Part shown: positions 34,647-42,848 of the stretch, one piece after another
Layout: every line of letters starts with the position of its first letter
Numbering within the stretch: the stretch's first letter is position 1
From: Prevotellamassilia timonensis
GTDB lineage: Bacteria; Bacteroidota; Bacteroidia; Bacteroidales; Bacteroidaceae
NCBI RefSeq assembly: GCF_900106785.1
Contig: NZ_LT629844.1
Location: forward strand, 294,728-358,727
Reading direction: 5' to 3'
Length of the DNA: 64,000 bases
Notes under the pieces: model-generated
Databases searched by the model: none
What the model saw: only the letters and a program-made list of their open reading frames with translations
What the model was told of the DNA's origin: nothing
Program-made: the position numbers and the translations under genes

Positions 34647-35804
34647 TCATCTGCGGAAGCCCGATGTCTGTTCCTCTTTTTCCTCCTGTTTGGCTTGCTC
34701 TTGTTGCCTCTCAGCCTCTTGCGCCTTGGCGAACTCGAAATAGTCGAAGTCTATCTCTCCTTGGTCTATCAACCGTTGGTCTCGTTTGCCAAGCAAGGCA
34801 TCGTTCCAGTCTTTGTATTGTCCCAAAGGATGAAAGGCTTGCACCGTGAAGTCTGTAAATCCCATTTCCTTAGCGATTGCTTTGAAGTTCTTCACAAAGC
34901 CACGTCCTGCCTCGTCTTTGTCAAAGCCCAAATAATGGTTCGCTTTTCGGGTCTCTTCCAGCATTCCCTTTATTTGCCCCTTTGTCGGTGTACCTCCGGT
35001 CGAGACATACACGTTCTTCACTGGATTGATTTGGTACTCTGCCATAGCATCGTAGGCACTCTCGAACCATAGAATATTTGTGGCTTCTTTCAATGGCTTA
35101 CCGGTCAGGTTGGCTATCCACAATCCTTCACTGCTGTTGCTTCCTTCCGCCTTGCCCTTGTATGCCTTGCCGTCCTCTCGTCTCGGTCTGCCTCGCTCTT
35201 CCAATCCAACGATGCTGTCCGGCTTGGACGGCAAGGATAGTGGAAAGGCGAGATTGGCAAAGCTCAATCCGTCATTTCGACGCTTGGTCGCCAAGAAGAA
35301 ATGCTTGTGAAAGGCGAACTGGGTCCCCATGTTGATGCCTCTTTCCTTGAAATAAGGATAGTGTTTCCGTTGGGTGTCCTTTTCCCTTGGGTTGAAACGC
35401 AAGATGTCATAGTCTGACAGGTTGAAGGGCTTGGCTTCTCGCTTGGGTTCTGCCACTCTGCTTTCACGCACATCAATGGGATTATTCAACAGTCTGTTGC
35501 ATACCACATTCACCAGTCTGTCCAATGACATCCCTGGCTTATAGTCGTCAAACAGTGTCGGATGCTCCTTGATGAAACCTATCACGTTGTAGTTCTTCTG
35601 CTCTGGTGGCTGAAAACAGCACTTGCCATTGCCTGTGACAATAAACTTGTCGCCTCTCACTCGCTGTCCATAACTGTCCACCTTTACATACGACGGATAG
35701 CGCAAGCCATCTCGTTTGTTCAACTGATAGCCTGCGTCCACCAGCAGCTCCTGTATGTTCAGACGCTGTAAGAAATCATTATATGTCAGTTCGTTGTTTG
35801 CCAT
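34647..35804 (-). CDS. TOPRIM-domain primase-like protein
   Basis: A 385-residue protein of the TOPRIM type found in mobile-element primases. The N-terminal part (1-110) resembles the zinc-finger/CHC2-like start without the cysteines ('CCFQPPEQKNYNVIGFIKEHP'). The TOPRIM core has 'ILWFESAYDAMAEYQ' (catalytic Glu, about residue 250), 'VYVSTGGTPT' and 'YLGFDKDEAGRGF' (D-x-D). It ends with an acidic coiled linker and 'TSGFRR', like other products of this operon. Probably primes complementary-strand synthesis in the recipient; if so, transfer with the DNA would make sense. Confidence 0.8.
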   Translation of the reverse strand: MANNELTYNDFLQRLNIQELLVDAGYQLNKRDGLRYPSYVKVDSYGQRVRGDKFIVTGNGKCCFQPPEQKNYNVIGFIKEHPTLFDDYKPGMSLDRLVNVVCNRLLNNPIDVRESRVAEPKREAKPFNLSDYDILRFNPREKDTQRKHYPYFKERGINMGTQFAFHKHFFLATKRRNDGLSFANLAFPLSLPSKPDSIVGLEERGRPRREDGKAYKGKAEGSNSSEGLWIANLTGKPLKEATNILWFESAYDAMAEYQINPVKNVYVSTGGTPTKGQIKGMLEETRKANHYLGFDKDEAGRGFVKNFKAIAKEMGFTDFTVQAFHPLGQYKDWNDALLGKRDQRLIDQGEIDFDYFEFAKAQEAERQQEQAKQEEKEEQTSGFRR

Positions 35805-35816
35805 AAGCGTATTCCG

Positions 35817-37358
35817 TTATAGTCCTTTCCCAATGTGAGGATGCAATACTTCTTGGTTCATGGCAGCCTCAAAGTTTCTCGCCGCCACATCCATTGGCGT
35901 ATCTACTCCTGGCTTGAAGTAGGGACGAGGTGGCGCAGGTGCTGCACCATGATGGTGGTCAACTATCACTACAGGTGCGCCATGTGGACGATGTAGCTCA
36001 CTGCCTACTTCGGCAGCAACACCCAATCCTGCTAACAGTGCAGCTCCAATCTTGGTTCCCAAACTGGTGCGGTCTTTCATATCAACCTCACCGAATATCT
36101 TGGAAAAAAGTTTCATGCGATGGTAGTCATCCACTGCCATGAACTTGTCATACTGCTTCTGCGTTATCTCGTGGCTTACTCGCTCACCGTTGATGATGGC
36201 TGTCATGCGGAATTTGCCTTCTTGCTCCGCTGGCTCCACTCGTATCTCACCAACAGTTACTTCTCTGCCATGCATGACTTCACGGAACCACCCCTTGCTC
36301 TCGTCCAAGTCCTGCCCATCCACAATACCTACTTTATTGTTCATAGGTTCTTGCTGCACTTGCAGTGGCTCAACGGTAGATTGCAACTGCATCCTGCCGT
36401 CCAACTCCTGTTGCACCTCTGGACGCAAACCGATATGGATGCGCTCCTTGCTGTTGAGCATATCCATCGTTATCTTGTCGGTGAAATCGTCCTTGATGAC
36501 ATTATTCAATATATCCAGTCGTTTGGCTACAGATACTTGCTTGACAGAATTGTTGGTCAATGCCTTCAATTCATCGTCGGTCAAGTCATACACCATATCA
36601 CTTTTGGTGCTTTCTGATTGGATGGTGAGTGTCTTTGCCTTCTCATCGATGATGATACCGTGTGAAGACAGGCATTCCTGCCATTGATCGTTGGAGAAAT
36701 ATACAGGTGAGCTTATCAGTTCCTTGTAGGGTTTGGCTGGCTCTTTGCTTCTTGGACGTGTCTCTACAGGTGTCATCACGGCTTGCAGGTTTTGTAATAC
36801 ATCTGCTTGTGATGCTACTTGTTGCTGTCCTTTATAGTAAAAGCCATAGCCTCCAGAGGTTAGCTCTCCTGGTTTCAGCCTTCTGTCTGGTCTTTCCGCT
36901 ACCATTGGTGCTCCTGCATAGAACATCTGTCCTCCGACTCTGCGTAGATGATAGCCGTCCTGCATTCTCGGTGTCCAACCTAAAAACTCTGGACTCCATC
37001 CTAACCGTCCGTATTCTCCAGTACCAATCCTATATCCATGCAGTCCCATAGCCACTCTTCCATTGGCATTTCTTGCATGGGCAAGGTTTCTCGGCATATA
37101 GAAGTCTTTGCCGATGATGCTGGTAAAGACATTGTACGCCTTCTTGTTGGCAGAGTTGGTTCCCCAATCGGTCAATGCCAACATCTGTTTCTCGGTGAGG
37201 TTATAGGTCAGCAGTGGGGAGTCATGTCCCTGTACCACTAACTGATAACCGTCACCGTTGGCTATGATATGGGCTTGCATGCCATTGCGCATCAAGATGT
37301 CACGCATCTCTGGCTGCAAGTCCATCTGTCTTGGATTCAAGTTCTTTCTTATCGCCAT
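35817..37358 (-). CDS. Hypothetical protein with three internal repeats
   Basis: A 513-residue protein with three copies of a domain of about 70 residues. Copy 1 is near residues 20-88 ('LTYNLTEKQMLALTDWGTNSANKKAYNVFTSIIGKDF'). Copy 2 is near 225-300 ('VYDLTDDELKALTNNSVKQVSVAKRLDILNNVIKDDF'). Copy 3 is near 370-440 ('SHEITQKQYDKFMAVDDYHRMKLFSKIFGEVD'). The C terminus is Pro/His-rich ('VVIVDHHHGAAPAPPRP'). A DUF3945-like relation is possible. Located between the TOPRIM protein and a small acidic gene, 12 bases from each. Function unknown. Confidence 0.65.
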   Translation of the reverse strand: MAIRKNLNPRQMDLQPEMRDILMRNGMQAHIIANGDGYQLVVQGHDSPLLTYNLTEKQMLALTDWGTNSANKKAYNVFTSIIGKDFYMPRNLAHARNANGRVAMGLHGYRIGTGEYGRLGWSPEFLGWTPRMQDGYHLRRVGGQMFYAGAPMVAERPDRRLKPGELTSGGYGFYYKGQQQVASQADVLQNLQAVMTPVETRPRSKEPAKPYKELISSPVYFSNDQWQECLSSHGIIIDEKAKTLTIQSESTKSDMVYDLTDDELKALTNNSVKQVSVAKRLDILNNVIKDDFTDKITMDMLNSKERIHIGLRPEVQQELDGRMQLQSTVEPLQVQQEPMNNKVGIVDGQDLDESKGWFREVMHGREVTVGEIRVEPAEQEGKFRMTAIINGERVSHEITQKQYDKFMAVDDYHRMKLFSKIFGEVDMKDRTSLGTKIGAALLAGLGVAAEVGSELHRPHGAPVVIVDHHHGAAPAPPRPYFKPGVDTPMDVAARNFEAAMNQEVLHPHIGKGL

Positions 37359-37370
37359 AGCATGATTGTA

Positions 37371-37595
37371 TTAAGCGTTCTCTTTTTCCATTCCTTGCTC
37401 TAACAGTTCGTCTTTGTACTTCACAAACTGTTCCGCACTCTCGTTGCCGATGCACAGGGCGTGTTCCTTGCAGTATTCCTCATACTCGTTCTGCCATTCC
37501 TCACTGAAATGGTTCACATAATCAAGCCAACCATATTCGCCGCTCTGCATCTTCTCTACGAGAATGTCTTCTGTATAATAAGGTCCTTTTCTCAT
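37371..37595 (-). CDS. Small acidic hypothetical protein
   Basis: A 74-residue acidic protein ('YTEDILVEKMQSGEYGWLDYVNHFSEEWQNEYEEYCKEHAL') within the operon, 12 bases from the next gene and 26 from the previous. Similar short acidic proteins recur in Bacteroidales transfer operons. No function recognised. Confidence 0.6.
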   Translation of the reverse strand: MRKGPYYTEDILVEKMQSGEYGWLDYVNHFSEEWQNEYEEYCKEHALCIGNESAEQFVKYKDELLEQGMEKENA

Positions 37596-37621
37596 TTCTT
37601 CCCTAAGTTTGATGTTTCACT

Positions 37622-38380
37622 TTACTTTCTTGCAACGACAGAAGCATGTCTTCCTGCTGCTTTTTTCTGCTCATTCCACAGTTCTTCGGTATATTCCTCC
37701 TCTGGAACATAGTCAAGATTACCGTCATCATCCATTACCCAACAGCCATAGATGCCGAAGGTGTATTTGTCCCACTCTCGCTTGCCCTCCTTGCGCCACT
37801 GTTCACCATCACCGTTGGCGAAGCGGATGCCAGTATCACTCTTCAGGTCGATGCCTACGGTCACAGGCTCGTCTTCTACGGCAAATGTCAGTGCCTCGCC
37901 ATTTTGGATGCTCTTTAGTTCTGTTCCTCCAAGACAGAGTTCGTCAGATAGCACCTGCAAGTTTCTACCAATCACTGGTGTCGGCACTGCCATAACCTGA
38001 TTGGTCTCTCTGTCAATCTGTACAAAAGCCTTGACATGTGTGCCATCTGGTATATCCACATCTGCCACCACAGCCTTGCCCTGCTTCAACAGTTCCTGCT
38101 GCTCCTTGGTGAATTTGTCCAATGGGGCATACTTCAACACAGGATAGAACATCACATCCACGTTTCCATCTGCCATTCTTACCAAGGCGAATCGGGTTCT
38201 GCTCTTGATACTGTAACCCTCGTTTACTTCCATGCTCACAGGCAATACTGGCGATGGACGACCATTGCTGATGTCATCCAAGGCATGCATCGGCAGGTCT
38301 TCTATCATCTCATGGGTAAGACCGAACTTTGCAAGTGTCTGATACGGCACTTCGCTTTCTTCAAATGAGTTTCTTTTCAT
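37622..38380 (-). CDS. DUF4099/DUF3945-like protein, first gene of transfer operon
   Basis: A 252-residue protein. The N terminus 'YQTLAKFGLTHEMIEDLPMHALDDISNGRPSPVLPV' is the DUF4099 pattern. It is followed by a DUF3945-like block ('FTKEQQELLKQGKAVVADV', 'AFVQIDRETNQVMAVP'). The C-terminal 60 residues are acidic ('YGCWVMDDDGNLDYVPEEEYTEELW') and end 'SVVARK'. These families occur on Bacteroidetes mobile elements, often in antirestriction-type proteins. It heads the long minus-strand operon, with a good promoter 40 bases upstream. Confidence 0.75.
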   Translation of the reverse strand: MKRNSFEESEVPYQTLAKFGLTHEMIEDLPMHALDDISNGRPSPVLPVSMEVNEGYSIKSRTRFALVRMADGNVDVMFYPVLKYAPLDKFTKEQQELLKQGKAVVADVDIPDGTHVKAFVQIDRETNQVMAVPTPVIGRNLQVLSDELCLGGTELKSIQNGEALTFAVEDEPVTVGIDLKSDTGIRFANGDGEQWRKEGKREWDKYTFGIYGCWVMDDDGNLDYVPEEEYTEELWNEQKKAAGRHASVVARK

Positions 38381-38421
38381 ATTCTGATTATATTTTGAAT
38401 GATACTTTGCATATAGCCATG

Positions 38422-38429
38422 CAAAGATA
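38422..38429 (-). promoter_or_regulatory. Promoter of the long transfer operon
   Basis: CAAAGATA is a minus-strand TATCTTTG -7 box, about 42 bases before the first start at 38380. It would drive the operon running down to 23116. Upstream operators TCATACTCT and TCATACTTT (38509-38531) match those at 11.2 kb. Confidence 0.65.
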
Positions 38430-38597
38430 GCCCAAGAGTAATGAATACAAGAAAGCCTACGTTCTTCTGCCCAATCTTTTCCATTTTATTATGATTATAT
38501 CATCATTTCATACTCTCAATCATACTTTAATCTTATTTTATGTTATACTTTTACTGCATCGTGTATCACTCTTGATTTCTTTCCCTAACTTTGCACT
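38430..38597. promoter_or_regulatory. Shared regulatory region between divergent genes
   Basis: An AT-rich region with TCATACTCT and TCATACTTT (38509-38531) and, read on the minus strand, AAAATAAGATTAAAGTATGATTG, similar to the 11.31 kb block. TAACTTTG at 38586-38593 is a plus-strand -7 box only five bases before the ATG at 38598. The M23 gene may thus have a nearly leaderless mRNA. Confidence 0.55.
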
Positions 38598-39221
38598 ATG
38601 AATAGGAAAATAATGGCATTATGGGCAATAAGTTGTCTGGCGGTATCGAGTGCGAAGGCGCAGTTCAATACCGTCAGCGATAACGCATGCCGTTACAAAG
38701 TCAAGAAAGTGGAGGAGATGTTTCTGCCTCCTGCAAATAATCAGGTAGATTTCGTCACGGCAAATCTGCCACAACAGGAAACAGATTCTGTGGATAACAA
38801 ACAAAAACAGTGGACAAGTAGCTATCCAAGCTTCACTTATCCACTGAAATCAATCAAAGTCACCAGTCCTTATGGCTATCGTCGTGACCCTTTTACAGGT
38901 AAACTATCATGGCACAACGGTTTGGATCTTCGTGCGAAGAACGAACCTGCCTATGCTATGATGGATGGTATTGTCGAAAAGGTAGGGTATGACAATCGTT
39001 CTGGTAACTATGTTACATTGCGGCATGGCAATTACCACGTCAGCTATTGTCATTTGTCTTCTATCATAGTTCGTAAAGGAGAATATGTTTATCCCGGTAT
39101 CATTGTTGGAGTCACTGGCAATACCGGTCGTAGTACTGGCAGTCATCTCCACCTTACATGCAAAAAGGGTGGCAGGAGTATCAATCCTACCATCCTTTTG
39201 AAAATTATTGAGAGTATATAA
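38598..39221 (+). CDS. Secreted M23-family peptidoglycan endopeptidase
   Basis: A 207-residue protein with signal peptide ('MNRKIMALWAISCLAVSSAKAQ') and a LytM/M23 domain from residue 80. It has 'PYGYRRDP', 'WHNGLDL' (H-x3-D zinc ligands), 'VSYCHLS' and 'GSHLHLTC' (H-x-H). All zinc ligands and the catalytic His are present. It should cut peptide cross-links in the periplasm, probably to make room for a transfer channel. Transcribed away from the long operon, from a -7 box next to its start. Confidence 0.88.
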   Translation: MNRKIMALWAISCLAVSSAKAQFNTVSDNACRYKVKKVEEMFLPPANNQVDFVTANLPQQETDSVDNKQKQWTSSYPSFTYPLKSIKVTSPYGYRRDPFTGKLSWHNGLDLRAKNEPAYAMMDGIVEKVGYDNRSGNYVTLRHGNYHVSYCHLSSIIVRKGEYVYPGIIVGVTGNTGRSTGSHLHLTCKKGGRSINPTILLKIIESI

Positions 39222-39293
39222 CTTTTAAGAACGAAAAAACTTTTTTATCATTGTTGTACAATAAACCACGTATATATATGTGATAGATGGTAT

Positions 39294-40247
39294 TTATTTT
39301 ATGTAATCCATATAAATATGTAGTGCAGAAAAATTTTCTGTAGAAAGTAAAGACAGCAAAGAAAATAGTATGGTTAAAATAATTCCTATCATTGATAGGG
39401 TTAATGATTGTGTGTTGCGGTTGTTCTCTTCAGTTAACTTATTTTTTGTGATTATTATAGAATCTGCAATAATCGAGAGATGGCGAATAACAGCCTCTTG
39501 CTTTGATACGTCTAATTTTTTGGAAGAATTATGTAAAAACATGAGGGAATCTCGTTCCTTTCCTGTAACATTCATAAGATACTCAACGTCCTTTTCTTCT
39601 TCCAATATGGGCTTGACAATAGAGTAAACCTTTTGGCAACGCTCTTTTATTATCTGAGACAAATCTTGATTGTTTATTGATTCTATGCACACTTCGCAAA
39701 TAACATTCAATAAATCTATAAATGTGTCTTTTTTACTTGTATAGTTTGTATAGAATCTGAATAAATCATTTCTTGTATTGTATCGTCCTTGATAGATGGC
39801 GATTATTAAATTTTGAGGTTTGTCTAATTCTTTATTCTGTGTTTTTTCATTCGAGTTTTTCGATGAAAAAGGAAATATATAGATGAAACATATGATGAAA
39901 GAAACAAAAATCGCAAGCCCAAATGCATTTATATAGGAAATCACATTAGGTTTTGTTCTTGCTAGTGTTGTGTATAAAAATAAAAACAACATTGAAATTA
40001 ATATTGTTATACAAGATCTTACTATATTAGGCTGAGTATTAAAACACCAGGTTATCATAACGGAAAATATAAAAATGCCAATCCACGAACAAACAGTATA
40101 TCCCAATAGAAATAAATTTACTATTCCCAATGTTTGTAAAACTGTAAATACAACAAAAGCAGCAAATGCGATAATTATCGCATTTGCAAGTGTTATGGTT
40201 CTTTCTTTTTTTATTTTATTTAATATATCGAATTTCGGTAACAGCAT
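39294..40247 (-). CDS. Membrane protein of unknown function
   Basis: A 317-residue, AT-rich gene. Four hydrophobic segments lie in the first 130 residues ('LANAIIIAFAAFVVFTVLQTLGIV', 'LGYTVCSWIGIFIFSVMI', 'CITILISMLFLFLYTTL', 'GLAIFVSFIICFIYIF'). A soluble helical region follows (140-285), then a final membrane segment ('LSMIGIILTILFSLLSLLS'). No family recognised. Its composition and its position beside an IS suggest late-acquired cargo. Its start at 40247 lies 35 bases from the left end of that IS, so its promoter may be displaced. Confidence 0.6.
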   Translation of the reverse strand: MLLPKFDILNKIKKERTITLANAIIIAFAAFVVFTVLQTLGIVNLFLLGYTVCSWIGIFIFSVMITWCFNTQPNIVRSCITILISMLFLFLYTTLARTKPNVISYINAFGLAIFVSFIICFIYIFPFSSKNSNEKTQNKELDKPQNLIIAIYQGRYNTRNDLFRFYTNYTSKKDTFIDLLNVICEVCIESINNQDLSQIIKERCQKVYSIVKPILEEEKDVEYLMNVTGKERDSLMFLHNSSKKLDVSKQEAVIRHLSIIADSIIITKNKLTEENNRNTQSLTLSMIGIILTILFSLLSLLSTENFSALHIYMDYIK

Positions 40248-40448
40248 GGTATGTCCTTAATTTTTTTCGTATATTATTAGCTAGGGTGTCCAGTTCTACG
40301 TTCCTAAAAACGTAGTATCAAACGCCCTTGTCATTGTTAATATAACGTTCTAATATTTAACGCTTTAGCAAGCAAAATAGTTCTTTGAAAATTTGTATAA
40401 GTCGTTAGTTTTTAGTAACTTAGTAGCATAATTAAGCAACTAAAAACA

Positions 40449-40673
40449 ATGAAAAAGTTTGATTCAAAACCCAATAAAGAAACCTTAGAAGAGGAAGTTA
40501 AACGTCTTCGTAAAGAGAATGCCAAACTTAAATCTCAAAAAGAGGCCGACAAGGCTAAACTTGAAGAGGTAAGGAAGGAACTTAAAAAAAAAGACGTAAA
40601 GACCGTGACTGTGACCGAAGAACAAAAGAAATTGTTATCGACCCTATTCCCGGACATAGATTCTCTCTTCTGA
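40449..40673 (+). CDS. IS orfA, coiled-coil protein
   Basis: A 74-residue Lys/Glu-rich coiled coil ('LEEEVKRLRKENAKLKSQKEADKAKLEEV') ending 'STLFPDIDSLF'. It is the upstream ORF of the IS. A run of nine A (40584-40592) lies in the middle. The transposase frame (-1 relative) is open from there to orfB, so a fusion by -1 frameshifting is possible. Likely regulates or completes the transposase. Confidence 0.65.
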   Translation: MKKFDSKPNKETLEEEVKRLRKENAKLKSQKEADKAKLEEVRKELKKKDVKTVTVTEEQKKLLSTLFPDIDSLF

Positions 40674-40690
40674 TTGTTCAACTTTGCGTA

Positions 40691-41887
40691 TTGATTTACA
40701 TTCGTACCAACTGCGGCCTTCGCACTGTAGTGAAGATTCTTGAGATTTTCAATGAAGCACTTGAAGGCAAATGTGGAAAGATACCATCTTATAATACCGT
40801 AGAGAACTGGATGAAGAAGTTAGGCCTATCTACTTATGAGAATGACAGCAAACCTACTGATAAGAAGTTTGCATGTATCATTGACGAAAGCATTATGGTT
40901 AATCGAGAGAAACTTCTTCTGATTCTAGGTATTCCTGCCAATCATCTCGGACGTCCCATTAAGCATGAAGACGTTACTGTTATCGGCATGAAATCCAGTG
41001 GTGGCTTTAAAGGGGATGACATCAAGCAAGAGATTGAAAAATCCATTGAAGGAATTGGGGCTAAGCCTGAATATATCATCAGCGACCAAGCTCATAATCT
41101 TACAAATGGAATTAAGCAATCAGGTTTGCTGCACCATATCGATATCAGTCATGCCATGGGCACATGCTTTAAGCATGCTTATGGCAAACAACCTGATTTT
41201 ATGAACTTTACTGCACTTCTTGGGAAAATCAGATTGCAATATCAACTTACAGATAAAGCATATCTTTTACCTCCCAATATGCGTAGTATCGCCAGATTCA
41301 TGAATTTCCATTCATGGGTTGATTGGGGCAACAAAATGCTTGAAAGTTTCGATAAACTCCCAGAGAAAATGCAGGAGGCGTATGCCTTCATTCTTGATTA
41401 CAAGGAGCTATTGGTTGAATTGAAAGTCGCTGTATGTGCTGTAGAGTATATAGAAGCCGTCTGTAAAACAGAGGGATTCAATCTTGCGACCTGTAACAAG
41501 TGCAAGAAATATATCATGCAGCACGTCATCGGTAATGCAAACAACCGCAGAGCTATGCTTGGAATCGAGATTTTAGAGTACCTCAAGGAGCATGAAGCGA
41601 AGTTGAATGCTTCTTATGAATCACGCAACATCTCTTCTGATATCATTGAATCAACCTTTGGTGTATTCAAGCAAAAGAAGTCGCCAAACAAATTGTATGG
41701 CATTACTCCTTTTGTCCTGTTTATACCGTTACACGCAAAACTCGAGAACAAATCTGCTACTAAATCATTTAATTTCAAAGAGCGCTTATGTAATGTTAAA
41801 CTAAAGGACATTGATGCTTTTGCAAAAGAGCATATGTCCATAAACTGGGTTACAGAACGTACCAAACAGCTCAGAAAAGTGAGCTAA
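40691..41887 (+). CDS. DDE-type IS transposase
   Basis: A 398-residue transposase from the TTG at 40691, though the frame is open further upstream ('LLIVQLCVLIYIRTNCGLRTVVKI'), so the real start or fusion point lies earlier. Catalytic acids are likely the D in 'ACIIDESIMV', the D in 'YIISDQAHNL' and the E in 'DIIESTFGVFKQKKSPN'. It is intact and flanked by perfect inverted repeats and target duplication, so the element should be active or only recently inactive. Family not named with confidence. Confidence 0.8.
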   Translation: MIYIRTNCGLRTVVKILEIFNEALEGKCGKIPSYNTVENWMKKLGLSTYENDSKPTDKKFACIIDESIMVNREKLLLILGIPANHLGRPIKHEDVTVIGMKSSGGFKGDDIKQEIEKSIEGIGAKPEYIISDQAHNLTNGIKQSGLLHHIDISHAMGTCFKHAYGKQPDFMNFTALLGKIRLQYQLTDKAYLLPPNMRSIARFMNFHSWVDWGNKMLESFDKLPEKMQEAYAFILDYKELLVELKVAVCAVEYIEAVCKTEGFNLATCNKCKKYIMQHVIGNANNRRAMLGIEILEYLKEHEAKLNASYESRNISSDIIESTFGVFKQKKSPNKLYGITPFVLFIPLHAKLENKSATKSFNFKERLCNVKLKDIDAFAKEHMSINWVTERTKQLRKVS

Positions 41888-41952
41888 TTTAGGAACGTAA
41901 AACTGGACACCCTAATTATTAGCTCATTTTTTGTTTGCCTAAAATAATAAGG

Positions 41953-42801
41953 CTATTTCTGCAAGATAGTTATTTTCTTTACTTCTCCTAAACATCCAAC
42001 CTCTATCTCGCCAATTCTTTTTTGGGAGGTATTATTTTTTGTAGACTCTACGACAATCTCATCATAATTATTTCTTGAAACGATTACCCATTTAGGAAAT
42101 GCAAGCAATTCCCAATCTCTATTACAAGTTATTTTTACTTTTTTATATTCACCACCTTTACTTTTAAATGAAAGGAACTTATCACTTAAAGATATTGTAG
42201 TACAAATTGTATTAGGCAATGATGAAAGTGAATCGTTAAGTGCCTCAGATTTCTTGCACAAATCTACTATAGACGACCATTCTGGTATCATTTTCTTTAT
42301 TTCAGAAATTAATTTTTTGAAGTCTCCTATAATATTAGTTCTTTTATTATAACACTCTACAGACGTTGATAATTTATCACCGCAATACAAACGAAGTATA
42401 GTGTTTTCATCTGTTAAATCATAATTATAAGGTTCTACTTTTTTTAGCCTGTAATTATTGACAGTTTCCTTTAGCTTTTCAAATGAAGATTCATGATATT
42501 CGAAAGTACTTCTATATAGAATGGTATCTATATTATAGACTTTTATCTCTATCGTTTTTTTTGTAAATATAATCATATAAGATTGAGATATCGAATTGTC
42601 TATAATTTCCAAAGTAAGTTTTGTAGTAGATGAATCACATTTTACGGAATCAACGGCTGGAGCATTATTGTGATTCTGCAGATGAGTCCTTGCTACATCA
42701 AGTATCTGGTTACGATTCAATTTGTTTTGTCCCAAACAGTTAATAGACATAATAAAGCAATATACAAGTACTAACCATTTGATTCTTTTGCGATATTTCA
42801 T
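41953..42801 (-). CDS. Secreted protein with C-terminal BACON-like domain
   Basis: About 282 residues from ATG 42801 ('MKYRKRIKWLVLVYCFIMSINCLGQ', a signal peptide); an upstream ATG at 42816 is also in frame. The last 75 residues ('LSFKSKGGEYKKVKITCNRDWELLAFPKWVIVSRN...EIEVGCLGEVKKITI') follow the BACON immunoglobulin-like pattern found in Bacteroidetes surface proteins. The middle is unrecognised. AT-rich and between an IS and a recombinase fragment, so probably cargo or chromosomal remnant. Role unknown. Confidence 0.65.
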   Translation of the reverse strand: MKYRKRIKWLVLVYCFIMSINCLGQNKLNRNQILDVARTHLQNHNNAPAVDSVKCDSSTTKLTLEIIDNSISQSYMIIFTKKTIEIKVYNIDTILYRSTFEYHESSFEKLKETVNNYRLKKVEPYNYDLTDENTILRLYCGDKLSTSVECYNKRTNIIGDFKKLISEIKKMIPEWSSIVDLCKKSEALNDSLSSLPNTICTTISLSDKFLSFKSKGGEYKKVKITCNRDWELLAFPKWVIVSRNNYDEIVVESTKNNTSQKRIGEIEVGCLGEVKKITILQK

Positions 42802-42848
42802 ATATAGCTGTGTCATTATTTAAGATAATTTATACTAGTTGGTTGTAT

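Larger units (their letters stand above)
4340..39221. mobile_element. Bacteroidales mobilizable/integrative element (boundaries approximate)
   Basis: A continuous set of Bacteroidales mobile-element genes: SSB, MobV relaxase with upstream oriT candidate, OmpA-like protein, DUF2958, ArdC-like antirestriction proteins, TOPRIM protein, peptidoglycan hydrolases, DUF4099-like protein and a defence-like cargo cassette. No VirB4, TraG-type coupling protein or tyrosine integrase of its own is visible inside, so the element may be mobilized in trans or extend beyond what can be recognised. The left boundary is placed after the chromosomal repeats and the right after the last M23 gene. No flanking attachment repeat was identified, so both ends are inference. 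Confidence 0.55.
40282..41914. mobile_element. Insertion sequence with 26-bp terminal inverted repeats and 9-bp target duplication
   Basis: Left end AGGGTGTCCAGTTCTACG (from 40283) matches the right end inverted (41888-41913) in 25 of 26 bases. An extra T and A extend the ends to 40282 and 41914. ATTATTAGC flanks both sides (40273-40281 and 41915-41923), a perfect 9-bp target duplication, so the insertion is recent. It contains orfA and a DDE-type transposase orfB. Family not assigned; IS66 usually makes 8-bp duplications and does not match well. Confidence 0.85.
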
